Source: Paenibacillus sp. RUD330 (GTDB lineage Bacteria; Bacillota; Bacilli; Paenibacillales; Paenibacillaceae). From it: a stretch of 64,000 bases of DNA. Of the stretch, positions 17,796 through 26,654 are shown one piece after another; position 1 is the first letter of the stretch; the number at the start of each line of letters is the position of its first letter. A model generated the notes under the pieces. It was not told the origin of the DNA and ran no database searches. It saw nothing but the letters and a program-made list of their open reading frames with translations. The position numbers were made by a program, and so were the translations under genes. Where the stretch lies: positions 3,970,501-4,034,500 of the forward strand of contig NZ_CP022655.2 in the NCBI RefSeq assembly GCF_002243345.2. Reading direction: 5' to 3'.

Positions 17796-19299
17796 CCAGA
17801 AGCAGCTCGAGGAGAGGCCCATCTACCAGCGGATGATCGTCGCGGGCAAGCGCCTCGGCATGGACGTGATGGTGTTCACCCCGGCGGATGTCGATTATGA
17901 AGGAAACCGGATAAACGCCATGTACTACGACCCTTCGACGAAAATATGGTCGCGGCGCTGGTCCGCCTTTCCGCATCTCATCTTCGACCGCTGCCGCATC
18001 CAGAATTCGCCCCGGTTCGAGCAGCTGAAGAAATTCCGCTCCCGCTACGGGCATCTCGGATTTCTGAACCGTCCGCTGAGGAACAAATGGACGATCTACA
18101 AAACGCTTCAGTCGCAGCCGCGCTTCCAGAACAAGCAGCCCCAGACGCTGCTGTACGTCTCCCACCGGGATCTGACCGACATGCTGAAAAAGCATCCGCT
18201 CGTCTTCCTGAAGCCGATCAACGGCACAGGCGGGCGCGGCATCCTGCGAATCGAAAGGCTTGGGGGCGGCATGTATTCCATCCAGGGACGCGACCAGGCG
18301 CGGAAGATCATCCGGCCCCAGAAAGTCGGCGCAAGCGGTCTGCAGAGCCGTCTGAGCTCCTGGAGCCTCGGCGGAGGACGTTATATCGTCCAGCAGGGCA
18401 TCCAGCTGAAGCTTCCGAGCGGACGCGTCCATGACTACCGCATGCTCGTGCAGAAAAACGGACGCGGCGAATGGGAGCCGACCGGCTGCGCGGGTCGGAT
18501 CGGAGCGGCCGGCAGCATCACCTCCAACCTGCACGGGGGCGGCAAGGCGGCGAAAATGGAAGAGCTGCTGGATTCCTGGATCGACGAAGGGCTGCAGGCA
18601 TCCGAGGTCAGGCTCGAGGCCGAGCAGTTCTCGATCGAGGTGGCGGAATACCTGGAAAGGCAGTACGGCAGGCTGTGCGAGCTCGCGCTCGACCTGGCGA
18701 TCGACCGGCAGGGCGGCATCTGGCTGCTGGAGGTCAATCCCAAGCCGGCGCGCGAAGTGTTCAAGCAGAGCGGAGATGGGGATACCTATGACCGGGCGAT
18801 CGTCAAGCCCCTTGAATACGCCCTGTACCTCTATAACCGCAGGGCGCAGCGCAAGTCGGGCGGCCGCACGACCGGCAGCCGGCTCAAGGACAGCAGGCCC
18901 GGCGGTTCCGGCAAGGCCGGCAAGCGGGGCAGCGGCGACCGGACGAAGGAAAGCCGGCCGGCTGAGCAGCGGAAAGGCCGTTCGGAAAAAGCTCCCGCCG
19001 AAAGCGGCAAGGCCGGCAGCCTTTCGGTCCGGAAGAAGCCTTCGGCAAAGGAAAGCTCCGGCAAAACCATTCAGCCGCGCGTCCGGGTTCCCGGCGGGTT
19101 CCTGAGGCGCGGCCCCATCCTGCCCGGCAAGCCTCTGGCCGCCGATCGGCCGGTGGTCCGGTCCGTCCAACGGCTTCCGGAGCTTGAAGAAGACTTGACG
19201 CCCGCAAGCCAGGCGCCGGAGCTCGAACCGTCCTCCGGAGCGCCGGACGAGACGGAGTATCCGGGTTCTATGTCTTCCGAAGGTCCGGCTGAGTCATAG
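17752..19299 (+). CDS. YheC/YheD-family ATP-grasp protein, copy 5, with basic low-complexity tail
   Basis: About 515 residues. Residues 1-360 are the YheC/D core: RPVLGILTLYLNDQKQ, HLIFDRCRIQNSPRF, FLKPINGTGGRGILRIE (ATP loop), YRMLVQKNGRGEWEPTGCAGRIG, and ELALDLAIDRQGGIWLLEVNPKPAR (metal site). From about 365 the protein changes to a long Gly/Ser/Lys/Arg-rich tail (RTTGSRLKDSRPGGSGKAGKR and repeats of EKAPAESGKAG type) and ends in an acidic stretch. GTG 17752 is 8 nt after AAGGAG; the ATG at 17746 is too close to that site. A terminator follows. Confidence 0.85.
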   Translation: MARPVLGILTLYLNDQKQLEERPIYQRMIVAGKRLGMDVMVFTPADVDYEGNRINAMYYDPSTKIWSRRWSAFPHLIFDRCRIQNSPRFEQLKKFRSRYGHLGFLNRPLRNKWTIYKTLQSQPRFQNKQPQTLLYVSHRDLTDMLKKHPLVFLKPINGTGGRGILRIERLGGGMYSIQGRDQARKIIRPQKVGASGLQSRLSSWSLGGGRYIVQQGIQLKLPSGRVHDYRMLVQKNGRGEWEPTGCAGRIGAAGSITSNLHGGGKAAKMEELLDSWIDEGLQASEVRLEAEQFSIEVAEYLERQYGRLCELALDLAIDRQGGIWLLEVNPKPAREVFKQSGDGDTYDRAIVKPLEYALYLYNRRAQRKSGGRTTGSRLKDSRPGGSGKAGKRGSGDRTKESRPAEQRKGRSEKAPAESGKAGSLSVRKKPSAKESSGKTIQPRVRVPGGFLRRGPILPGKPLAADRPVVRSVQRLPELEEDLTPASQAPELEPSSGAPDETEYPGSMSSEGPAES

Positions 19300-19310
19300 G
19301 CTTTCATGCA

Positions 19311-19354
19311 AAAAGGAATCGGACACGGGAAAACCGTGCTCGACTCCTTTTTTT
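19311..19354 (+). terminator. Terminator of the YheC/YheD cluster
   Basis: AAAAGGA-TCG-CACGG pairs with CCGTG-CGA-TCCTTT, followed by T7. It separates the cluster from the convergent HAD gene. Confidence 0.8.
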
Positions 19355-19434
19355 GATGCGGCTTCTGTGCCTGCCTCGTTGAATGGAAACGAAAAAAAGC
19401 GGCATCCCGATGGGCTGCCGCCGACAGGAGCCGC

Positions 19435-20127
19435 TCAAGCTTGAGGGAGCAGCTCCAGCAGCTCGGCGAAGCCGGCGATGCGCACGTCGCTGCCGTCCAG
19501 CTCGCCGCTGTCGCCGAAGCCTGCGTAGGCGCAGCCCACGACGGCGAGACCGTTGCCGGCTCCCGCCTGCACGTCGGAGGAGCGGTCGCCGACCATCCAG
19601 GCGCTGCCGATGCCGTTCTCTTCCAGCAGCAGGCGCACGAGATCCGTCTTGGAAGCCGTTCCCCGGCCGCCGGCGCTGTACAGTCCGTCGAACAGCCCGC
19701 CGAGACGCTTATGCAGCACGATGCCCTCCACATAATCCTGGAGACCGTTGCTGGCGACGAACAGCCGGACGCCCTGCCGCTTCAGCTCCGCCAGCGTCTC
19801 CGGCACGCCTTCGTACAACAGTCCGTCTCCGGCCGACAGGCCTTCCAGCTCGTATTGAAGCATCAGCACATCCGCGCGCCGCCTCGCCGCCTCGGAGGCA
19901 TCCGGCATCAGCTTGCGCCATATGTCCTCCAGCAGCATGCCCAGACAGCCGAGCAGCGCCTCGACGGGCGGTTCGGGCTGCGTATACAAGCCTTCGTCGC
20001 GGAGGGCGCCGAACAGCCTTCCGTGCACGAGCCGCAGCAGCGTCTCCGTCTGGAACAGCGTGCCGTCCATATCGAAAATGACCGCCTCGGGCCTATGCAG
20101 CTTGTTGATGCCGATATCCTTCGCCAT
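19435..20127 (-). CDS. HAD-family hydrolase (phosphatase)
   Basis: 230 residues. The nucleophile motif FDMDGTLFQ (Asp19, Asp21), the second motif LFVASNGLQDYV, the Lys motif ASKTDLVRLLLEE and the metal motif AWMVGDRSSDVQAG are all present. A helical cap lies between motif 1 and motif 2, as in phosphoglycolate phosphatase and beta-phosphoglucomutase relatives; the substrate is not predictable. ATG 20127 is chosen because GGTGGGAG precedes it; the frame is open 20 codons further upstream. Confidence 0.8.
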   Translation of the reverse strand: MAKDIGINKLHRPEAVIFDMDGTLFQTETLLRLVHGRLFGALRDEGLYTQPEPPVEALLGCLGMLLEDIWRKLMPDASEAARRRADVLMLQYELEGLSAGDGLLYEGVPETLAELKRQGVRLFVASNGLQDYVEGIVLHKRLGGLFDGLYSAGGRGTASKTDLVRLLLEENGIGSAWMVGDRSSDVQAGAGNGLAVVGCAYAGFGDSGELDGSDVRIAGFAELLELLPQA

Positions 20128-20188
20128 GCTCCCACCCTTTGCCTGATTGATTGCCATCATCATACGGGAAGCACCCGCAATAGGCAAC

Positions 20189-21313
20189 CTACCATTTGGA
20201 GGCGTCGATGTCTCCCGGCTTCAGCCCTTGCCATACATTGGGAATGCTGGCCGCATCGGGATCGTCGAACACGAGGAACGCGGTCGGCAAATACCGTTCG
20301 CCGTGCTGGGAAGACGGATTGTTGACAATCTCTCCGCCGTTCACCAGTACGGTGGACGAGCCGCCGTCGAGATTGGCCGCAATGACCGCGCCGCGATCCA
20401 GCAAAATCTTCTGCACGTCGTACAGATCAGCGCCGATGCTGTAGCCCGGCTGGCGGCCGTCGATGACGACGAACAGGATCGATCCGTCCGCCTTCTGGCC
20501 CATCGCGGTGCGGGGAGCGATGCCCCAGCCGTCGGCATGGTTTTTGACGAGCCCCTTGCCGTTCACGATGATGCGCGGCTGGAACGTGACGCCTTCCTGA
20601 ATGCCCAGGTCCTCCAGCTGCTTCAGCGTGTAATGCCCGGCGATCATCTTGCCGCTCTTGTCGAGGCCGACGATCTGGGTGCTCTTGGATTTGTCGAGAT
20701 CCTGGTAGAGCACCTTGCCGCGGGAAATGACGACGCCGATCGGCTGGAAGCCGTTGCCCTTCCAGTTCGGGTCCGCGAAGCCGCCGGCGTTGACTCCCGC
20801 GATCGCTCCGTAGCGCTTCACCATGCTCGTGACCTTTTCCCCCTTGCCCTTGGCGGCAGGAATGCCGAGCCTGATCTTGGTCGGATCGCTGACCGTCATT
20901 ACGAAGCCCTTGTAGGATTTGCCGGATATCGGCTCGACGGAGACCAGCTCCTTCGGCTTGTCGGAAGCCGTCGACGAACCGGCCGGCCGCACGATCTCAT
21001 GATGATCGGCCTCCTGGCCCATCTTGTCGAAGGACTGCTGGTAAGCGGCGACGCGCTTGTCCAGCTCCTCCTGGCCGATGAGATATTTGGCCCAGATGCG
21101 ATGCTGCGTCGTAATCAGCGTATCCGCCGCCAGATAACGGTATTCGTTTCCGCTGGGAGTATAGAACAGCCATGCGGCCAAACCACCGGCTGCGACGATT
21201 CCGGCCGCGCCCAACATCAGGCACAGGCGGAACAGACTTGCGAAAAATCCCCGTTTCTTGCGGCTCCGCTTCTTGCGGGCCTGCGTGCGGGGAGCTAATT
21301 GAGCCAACGTCAT
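20189..21313 (-). CDS. Secreted or membrane-anchored phosphodiester glycosidase family protein
   Basis: 374 residues. A basic N terminus (TQARKKRSRKKRG) precedes one membrane span (about 30-54); the rest should be outside the cell. The C-terminal 220 residues match the phosphodiester glycosidase (NAGPA-like) domain: AGVNAGGFADPNWKGNGFQPIGVVI, RTAMGQKADGSILFVVIDGRQPG and ANLDGGSSTVLVNGGEIVNNPS. Relatives act on sugar phosphodiesters or exopolysaccharide. GGAGAGAGGG is just upstream of ATG 21313. Confidence 0.8.
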   Translation of the reverse strand: MTLAQLAPRTQARKKRSRKKRGFFASLFRLCLMLGAAGIVAAGGLAAWLFYTPSGNEYRYLAADTLITTQHRIWAKYLIGQEELDKRVAAYQQSFDKMGQEADHHEIVRPAGSSTASDKPKELVSVEPISGKSYKGFVMTVSDPTKIRLGIPAAKGKGEKVTSMVKRYGAIAGVNAGGFADPNWKGNGFQPIGVVISRGKVLYQDLDKSKSTQIVGLDKSGKMIAGHYTLKQLEDLGIQEGVTFQPRIIVNGKGLVKNHADGWGIAPRTAMGQKADGSILFVVIDGRQPGYSIGADLYDVQKILLDRGAVIAANLDGGSSTVLVNGGEIVNNPSSQHGERYLPTAFLVFDDPDAASIPNVWQGLKPGDIDASKW

Positions 21314-21415
21314 CCCTCTCTCCACCATCATAGTCAACGACTCAGACGAAGGGAGCGGGATGAAAGTTTCAGGAATAAATGGAAGCCGCGCCGCTGCTGC
21401 CGGGCAGGCTCCCCT

Positions 21416-22396
21416 CTACCCCTCCTTGGCTTCGGCTCTATCCGTGCGGAAGGAGCCGCTTCGCGGGCGGGAGGCGTAGCTGTGCAGAACCATTCCGGCC
21501 ATGACGACGCCCATTCCGATCCAGGAGACCGGAGAAGGATAGGCGCTTCCGAGCAGCAGCATCTCCCCTCCCGCCGCGAACAGCACCTCCAGGGATTGGG
21601 TGGCCTCGACGGAAGCCATCTTCTCCGTGCTGCCTCGGGCCAGATCGGTGGCGTGGAAAAAGAGCACCGTAGCCGCCACTCCGGCAAACACGGCGATGAG
21701 CAGCGACTGAAGCAGCTGGCCGCCGGACGGCGGTCCATCCATCGTCCAGCCGAGAGCGGCCAGCAGCAGCCAAAAAGGCAGGCTGGCAATCGTCATTCCC
21801 AACACGCGCTGGTAGGCGTCCAGCCGGCCTCCGCACAGCTCCATCATCTTGCGGTTGCCGAGCGGATAGGCAAAGGAGGCCGCGGCGACGGCCATGACCC
21901 CCAGCCATGCTTCTCCGCCGTGCAGCGGGCTCGCATATCCGATCTGCATCAGCGCTACGCCCGCAAGGATGATCAGCGACAATGCCAATCCTCTCAGCGG
22001 AAGCTTCTGGCGCCTTCTGCGGGCTCCTTCCGCAGTCATGACCGTCTCGTAGAAGAAAGGAACCAGCAACGATCCCGATACGATCGTGATCTGCCACACC
22101 CCGGCCGTCAGCCAGCCGGGACTGTAGGCGGCCGCAAAGCAGATCGGGGCGTAGAACAGCCCGAAGCCGACAAAGCTCCACAGCAGCCAGCTGCTTGGTC
22201 TGAGCCTCATCTCGCGGAACAGGGGACGCAGCCTGCCTCTCGCGCCAACGAGAAGCAGAAGCAGCGGAACCATGAAGAAATAACGGAGCGATGCGCTCCA
22301 GAGCCAGCTGCCCCCCGCAAGCTCCATCCCGCGGTTGAGCACGAACGTGACCGCGAACAATAATGCCGATGCGGCGCCGAGCGCGATAGGACGCAT
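21416..22396 (-). CDS. EmrE-type multidrug resistance efflux family protein (DMT superfamily)
   Basis: 326 residues with about ten hydrophobic spans arranged as two five-helix repeats, as in the drug/metabolite transporter superfamily. Segments such as FFHATDLARGSTEKMASVEATQSLEVLFAAGGEMLLLG fit the 'multidrug resistance efflux transporter' subgroup. The substrate is unknown. AGGGAGGAGAG precedes ATG 22396. A short hydrophilic tail (RPRSGSFRTDRAEAKEG) ends the protein. Confidence 0.75.
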   Translation of the reverse strand: MRPIALGAASALLFAVTFVLNRGMELAGGSWLWSASLRYFFMVPLLLLLVGARGRLRPLFREMRLRPSSWLLWSFVGFGLFYAPICFAAAYSPGWLTAGVWQITIVSGSLLVPFFYETVMTAEGARRRRQKLPLRGLALSLIILAGVALMQIGYASPLHGGEAWLGVMAVAAASFAYPLGNRKMMELCGGRLDAYQRVLGMTIASLPFWLLLAALGWTMDGPPSGGQLLQSLLIAVFAGVAATVLFFHATDLARGSTEKMASVEATQSLEVLFAAGGEMLLLGSAYPSPVSWIGMGVVMAGMVLHSYASRPRSGSFRTDRAEAKEG

Positions 22397-22490
22397 GACG
22401 GCTCTCCTCCCTATTTGAACAACTCGATAGCCTACTGTCATTAAACCGCTTTTGGGCCGAGTAGGCCAGTGTCCGTTCCGCCCGTGCCGG

Positions 22491-22499
22491 CATAGGCTA
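22491..22499 (+). promoter_or_regulatory. Sigma-K-type -10 element before the Gly/Pro/Phe repeat gene
   Basis: CATAGGCTA fits CATAnnnTA exactly, 32 nt before the start codon at 22531. No mACm -35 is seen at 16-17 bp, so a helper such as GerE would be needed. Confidence 0.35.
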
Positions 22500-22530
22500 T
22501 AGCATCCTTAATCCATCGGAGGCATGCCGC

Positions 22531-22824
22531 ATGTCATTTGTACCCGCAGGTCCCGGCTACCCGCCTTATCCGTATCCCTATCCTTATCCATACCCCTATC
22601 CGCCCTATCCGGACGTTGTTCCTCTCCCCATTCCGTTCCCGATCGGCGGGTTCGGTCCCGGATTCGGACCCGGATTCGGACCCGGGTTCGGTCCCGGCTT
22701 CGGTCCCGGATTCCACGGCCCGGGCTTCGGTCCCGGATTCCACGGCCCGGGCTTCGGCCCCGGCTTCCACGGCGGCGGCTTCCATGGCGGCGGACACCGT
22801 CCCCCTTCCATTTTCGACCGCTGA
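22531..22824 (+). CDS. Tyr/Pro then Gly/Pro/Phe repeat protein, candidate spore-coat protein
   Basis: 97 residues of low complexity. Residues 7-26 are a (PY)n tract. After PLPIPFPIGG come five GFGPGF-type repeats, then GFHGPGFGPGF units and a His/Gly-rich end (GFHGGGFHGGGHRPP). Length-preserving repeats and a good ribosome site (GGAGG, 8 nt) argue for a real protein. Such His/Gly/Tyr-rich small proteins are common on Bacillus spores; the neighbouring cotJ operon and a sigma-K -10 agree, but function is inferred only. Confidence 0.6.
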   Translation: MSFVPAGPGYPPYPYPYPYPYPYPPYPDVVPLPIPFPIGGFGPGFGPGFGPGFGPGFGPGFHGPGFGPGFHGPGFGPGFHGGGFHGGGHRPPSIFDR

Positions 22825-22838
22825 TGCCGTCCAAACCA

Positions 22839-22870
22839 AAAACGCCGGGGGCTTCCCCGGCGCTTTTTTT
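22839..22870. terminator. Bidirectional terminator
   Basis: AACGCCGGGG pairs with CCCCGGCG, flanked by A5 and T7. It ends the repeat-protein gene and the cotJ operon. Confidence 0.85.
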
Positions 22871-22918
22871 CCTATGTTCCTGTACATTCTTCTCGGATTC
22901 CGATATGTCGCGTTTCGT

Positions 22919-23488
22919 TCAGTACATCTTCTTTTGTCCCATGTCCGCCTTGATGATTTCCACGGATTCCTTGAACCTCATCGCATGGACGATTTCCCGT
23001 TCGCGAAGGAACTTCAAGCTGTCCTGCAGATCGACGTCGTCCGTATAATCGATCAGCCATTGATAGGTGGCGCGGGCTTTTTCCTCTGCCGCGATATCCT
23101 CGTACAGATTCGTAAGCGGATCTCCCTTGGCCGCGATGTAAGTCGCCGTCCAAGGAACCCCGGCGGCGTTCTCGTAGAACAAGTCCCCGCCATGATTGAC
23201 GAAATCGGCCCCCAGCCCCGCCGCTCTCAGCTGGTCGGGCGTCGCGTCCTTGGTGAGCTTGTAGATCATCGTCGCGATCATTTCCAGATGGGCGAATTCC
23301 TCCGTGCCGATATCGTTCAGGACTCCGATGACCTTATCGGGAATCGTATAGCGCTGGTTCAGGTAGCGCAGCGCCGCCGCCAGCTCCCCGTCCGCTCCCC
23401 CGTACTGCTCCGTCAGGAATTTCGCCATCATGGGATCGCATTTGCTTACTCGAACCGGGTACTGAAGCTTCTTTTCATAGAGCCACAT
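22919..23488 (-). CDS. cotJC: Spore coat protein CotJC, manganese catalase family
   Basis: 189 residues, the usual CotJC length. Manganese-catalase ligands are visible in order: GELAAALRYL (Glu), TEEFAHLEM (Glu, His), AEEKARATYQWL (Glu) and REREIVHAMRF (His). CotJC sits in the spore coat and is thought to remove hydrogen peroxide. It is the last gene of the cotJABC operon; the gap of 213 nt to cotJB is longer than usual. Confidence 0.9.
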   Translation of the reverse strand: MWLYEKKLQYPVRVSKCDPMMAKFLTEQYGGADGELAAALRYLNQRYTIPDKVIGVLNDIGTEEFAHLEMIATMIYKLTKDATPDQLRAAGLGADFVNHGGDLFYENAAGVPWTATYIAAKGDPLTNLYEDIAAEEKARATYQWLIDYTDDVDLQDSLKFLREREIVHAMRFKESVEIIKADMGQKKMY

Positions 23489-23701
23489 TTTACCACCCCG
23501 CTTTCCCTCAAATGGGCAGACGCCGCTGCCTTCTCCCGCTCCGCTTCATGCCCGGCTGTCCATTCAGCCGGCGGCGACAGGGAGTGCCTTGGCGGCTCCT
23601 CCTTCTTCACCGCTGATGCGCATCCGCTGCACCTGCGCTGACAGCCCGCACCGGCTCTCTTGTCTGCTTGCCGCATTTCCGACCCCGCCGAACACATGCG
23701 G

Positions 23702-23977
23702 TCATACCTGCCACGGCCATGGAGTCTCGCTCCACTGCCATGGATACCGGGAGTAGCTGTTGCCGAAGTTCACGAGCGGGCCGAACTGCATTTCGAACTG
23801 CTGGGCGCAAGCCTGCCGCTTCTGGGCCAGCTGGTTGAACTGCTGGATCGCCTGCATGTCTCCCGGATGGGTGTTGAGATACAGATTCAGCTCCACAAGC
23901 GCGAAATCCAGCGTCTGGAGCTCCTTCAGCTGGACATAGTAGGCTTCCGTGTCAAACGCCTGCTTCTCCTCGCTCAT
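23702..23977 (-). CDS. cotJB: Spore coat protein CotJB
   Basis: 91 residues, with LKELQTLDFALVELNLYLNTHPGDMQAIQQFN, the CotJB signature, and a Trp/Pro-rich end (YPWQWSETPWPWQV). It starts 9 nt after cotJA. CotJB is needed for assembly of CotJA and CotJC in the B. subtilis coat. Confidence 0.9.
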   Translation of the reverse strand: MSEEKQAFDTEAYYVQLKELQTLDFALVELNLYLNTHPGDMQAIQQFNQLAQKRQACAQQFEMQFGPLVNFGNSYSRYPWQWSETPWPWQV

Positions 23978-23986
23978 AAGTCCCGG

Positions 23987-24502
23987 TCAGCTCCTTCCGC
24001 ATCTGGATTCGTAAGGACTGTAGAGCGCCGGCCACAGCGTGCCCAGCCGAAGCGCTTCCTCGAGCGGATACTGGGGCAGCCCCATCGGCTGATAGGGAAT
24101 ATACTGGTTGGGAGGAATGACATACGTCTTCACCTGAATGGGCGGACAAGGGTCGAACGGGCCATGGAACGGGAACCACTCCCGGTAGCCGGCTCCGGGC
24201 ACGCCCGGAGGAGGAATTTCTCCGCCTTGATAGCCTGCCGGCTGGACGGCGCCGTATCCCTGGGCTTGATTGCCGCCTTGATAGCCTGCCGGCTGAACGG
24301 CGCCGTACCCTGCTTGAGCTTGATTGCCGCCGTATCCGCCCTGAGCTCCGTAGCCTCCCTGGACAGGAGCCTGGAACTCGGGCTCATTGCGATAAGTTCC
24401 GGGAGAAAAGCCTTGATTCCCGATGACGCCGCCGTATGGACCCGGTGCAGCGCCGTACGAAGCCGGAGCCCCCGCTCCCTGCCTGCCTGCCTGCATGTTC
24501 AT
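23987..24502 (-). CDS. cotJA: Spore coat-associated protein CotJA with an extended Gln/Gly repeat region
   Basis: 171 residues, about twice the length of B. subtilis CotJA. The C-terminal half (PCPPIQVKTYVIPPNQYIPYQPMGLPQYPLEEALRLGTLWPALYSPYE) is the CotJA domain. The N-terminal half is low complexity with repeats of GYGAVQPAGYQGGNQAQ type (about 45-95). AAGGGATG precedes the ATG. cotJ operons are sigma-E dependent in B. subtilis; no clear sigma-E promoter was picked out in 24503-24620. Confidence 0.85.
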   Translation of the reverse strand: MNMQAGRQGAGAPASYGAAPGPYGGVIGNQGFSPGTYRNEPEFQAPVQGGYGAQGGYGGNQAQAGYGAVQPAGYQGGNQAQGYGAVQPAGYQGGEIPPPGVPGAGYREWFPFHGPFDPCPPIQVKTYVIPPNQYIPYQPMGLPQYPLEEALRLGTLWPALYSPYESRCGRS

Positions 24503-24779
24503 GCCATCATCCCTTCTGACTGACCTGGGCGCGTCGGCTCGTCAAGCCGGGACATTCGGCGCCCTGCTGTTATGCTCGTTTAAAAGGTATGTAGGATGGC
24601 TTTTCCAACTTGCCATCTTTTTAAAAACCTCGCCGTCCGGCTTGAAGGGCAGGGCGGCTCCTACGCGCCGCCTCGCATGGACTTCCCGTCCTTCGGACCC
24701 GCTCGTTGCCCGCTCCTCGAGCTCGGCGTCCCGATCCGGCGCTTGCCGGGCAAGCATATCCGGTACGGGGCGGCGATCG

Positions 24780-26654
24780 TCATCTTCCCGCAGCTGGAGG
24801 GCCATCGACAACGCGGGCTATAGCCGCGAACAAACGGGCCGCATCGACTCCGGATGCCGCCATATGCTCCTCTCCGGCTTTGTCCAAGCCCATCCATACG
24901 GATGCGGTATAACGGGCCGTATACCCGACGAACCAGGCATCCCGGCTCGATCCCGGAGGACCGCCTTCCAGCTGGGTCGTACCGGTCTTGCCGGCCACTC
25001 CCGGACCCAAGCCCGCCTTCCTGCCGGTTCCTTCCTGAGCGGCGCCTTGCAGCATCGAGGTCATGGCGGCCGCCGTTTGCGCCGACATCGCCCTCTTGCC
25101 GGCCGGCTGGAAGGCGTAGACGATGTTGCCGTGCCGATCCGCGATGCTGCGGATGAGATGCGCTTCCTCAAAGCTTCCTCCAGCCGCGAACGCCCGGTAG
25201 GCCTGGGCCATCTCGACCGGCGTGACTCCGGAAGACAGGCCTCCCAGCGCAATCGCCAGATGCCGGTCTTCCTTCCGGAGCCGGATTCCGAGTCCAGACG
25301 CGAAATTCACCGAGGCATTCAGGCCGATCTGCTGAAGAAGCCATACGGCGGGAGCATTGACCGAATTCTGGACGGCCTGCCGCATCGAGATGCTCCCTCT
25401 GTACACCCCTCCCGGATTTCTCGGCGCATAGCTGCCGTAACGGGCTTTGCGGTCCTCCAGCATGGAATCCGGCGCATACAAGCCCGTCTCCAGCGCCGGC
25501 CCGTATACGGAGATCGGCTTGAATGCCGAGCCGGGCTGGCGGCGGGCGAAAGCCCGGTTGAAGCCGCCCGGAGTCGCGCCGCTCCCCCCTGCGAAGGCCA
25601 TGATTTCCGCGGTGCCGTTGTCCAGTACAACGGCAGCGGCTTGAACCGGCCGGCCGAAAGAGCTCTTGGGAAAACCGGCATCCAGCGAGGACAGGTTCTC
25701 AAGGCCGGCCTGCAAGCCGGCATCCAGTCCGATGGCGACCGTATATCCCCCGCCGAGCAGCTCTTCCTCGGTCAGCGAAGCTCTCTCCTCCGCCTCCCGG
25801 AAGACGACCTCCGCGAGAGAAGCGCTCGCCGTCTTTTTCGGAGCTGCCGGCGCCGTGTAATCGACGGCGCCTGCCGCCTCCATTTGCCGCTGCGTAATAT
25901 ATCCTTGCTCGCGCATGAGCCGCAGGACGACCTGGCGCCGCTCCTTGCTGCGCTCCGGATAGTCGATCGGATTGTACAGCGCCGGTCCCTTCGGCATGGC
26001 GGCAAGCGTCGCGATCTGCCACAGCTCCAGGCTCTCCAGCCTGGACACGCCGAAATAGCGCTCGGCCGCCGCCTTCACGCCGTACAGCTGCTTCCCCATA
26101 TAGACCCGGCCCAAATACTGGCGCAGCAGCTCTTCTTTGGAATACCGCCGTTCCAAGGACAGCGCGGCGGCCATTTCGAGAGCTTTGCGCAGCAAGCTCT
26201 TCTCATTGGACAGGTAGGCCGTCCTGGCGAGCTGCTGCGTGATGCTGCTGCCTCCCTCGACGATCCGGCCGCTGGAGACATTGGCTGCCGCGGCTCTGAG
26301 CAAGGCGCGAAAGTCAACGCCTCCATGCGAATAGAACCTTTTGTCCTCCGTCGCCACGAAGGCCTCCTTCAACAGGGAAGGAAGCTGCCGCTCCAGCTCT
26401 CCTCCACGATATCCGTACTGCGGGCTCGTCAGCACGCCCAGCTGCTTGCCCTGGCGATCGATCAGAAGCGAGGGCGCGACCGGCTCGCCAAGGGCGCGCG
26501 CACCGTCCGTGACGACGTCTCCCGCCCAATGCAGCGCTGCGATTCCGAGCATGCATAAGGCTGCCGCAAGCGCCGCCGCATCGAACCAGAAGCGGCTTTG
26601 CCCCAAGGGAAGGCGGCTCCACAGCTTCTTAAGATCTCCTTTCATCCGGCGCAT
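24780..26654 (-). CDS. Class A penicillin-binding protein (transglycosylase/transpeptidase)
   Basis: About 624 residues. One membrane span near 25-44 precedes the GT51 transglycosylase domain with EAFVATEDKRFYSHGG (catalytic Glu about 103), GGSSITQQLAR and RQYLGRVYMG. The penicillin-binding transpeptidase domain follows: SAFK (serine nucleophile), SVN and KTGTT. It builds and cross-links peptidoglycan outside the membrane. Starts at 26678, 26654 and 26645 are all possible; 26654 has AAAGGGCGG at good spacing. All overlap the end of the upstream small membrane gene, so the two are coupled. Confidence 0.85.
   Translation of the reverse strand: MRRMKGDLKKLWSRLPLGQSRFWFDAAALAAALCMLGIAALHWAGDVVTDGARALGEPVAPSLLIDRQGKQLGVLTSPQYGYRGGELERQLPSLLKEAFVATEDKRFYSHGGVDFRALLRAAAANVSSGRIVEGGSSITQQLARTAYLSNEKSLLRKALEMAAALSLERRYSKEELLRQYLGRVYMGKQLYGVKAAAERYFGVSRLESLELWQIATLAAMPKGPALYNPIDYPERSKERRQVVLRLMREQGYITQRQMEAAGAVDYTAPAAPKKTASASLAEVVFREAEERASLTEEELLGGGYTVAIGLDAGLQAGLENLSSLDAGFPKSSFGRPVQAAAVVLDNGTAEIMAFAGGSGATPGGFNRAFARRQPGSAFKPISVYGPALETGLYAPDSMLEDRKARYGSYAPRNPGGVYRGSISMRQAVQNSVNAPAVWLLQQIGLNASVNFASGLGIRLRKEDRHLAIALGGLSSGVTPVEMAQAYRAFAAGGSFEEAHLIRSIADRHGNIVYAFQPAGKRAMSAQTAAAMTSMLQGAAQEGTGRKAGLGPGVAGKTGTTQLEGGPPGSSRDAWFVGYTARYTASVWMGLDKAGEEHMAASGVDAARLFAAIARVVDGPPAAGR

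Noticed and set aside
22650-22800. Possible CRISPR or intergenic repeat
   Set aside because: The repeats are in-frame codon repeats of a Gly/Pro/Phe protein.
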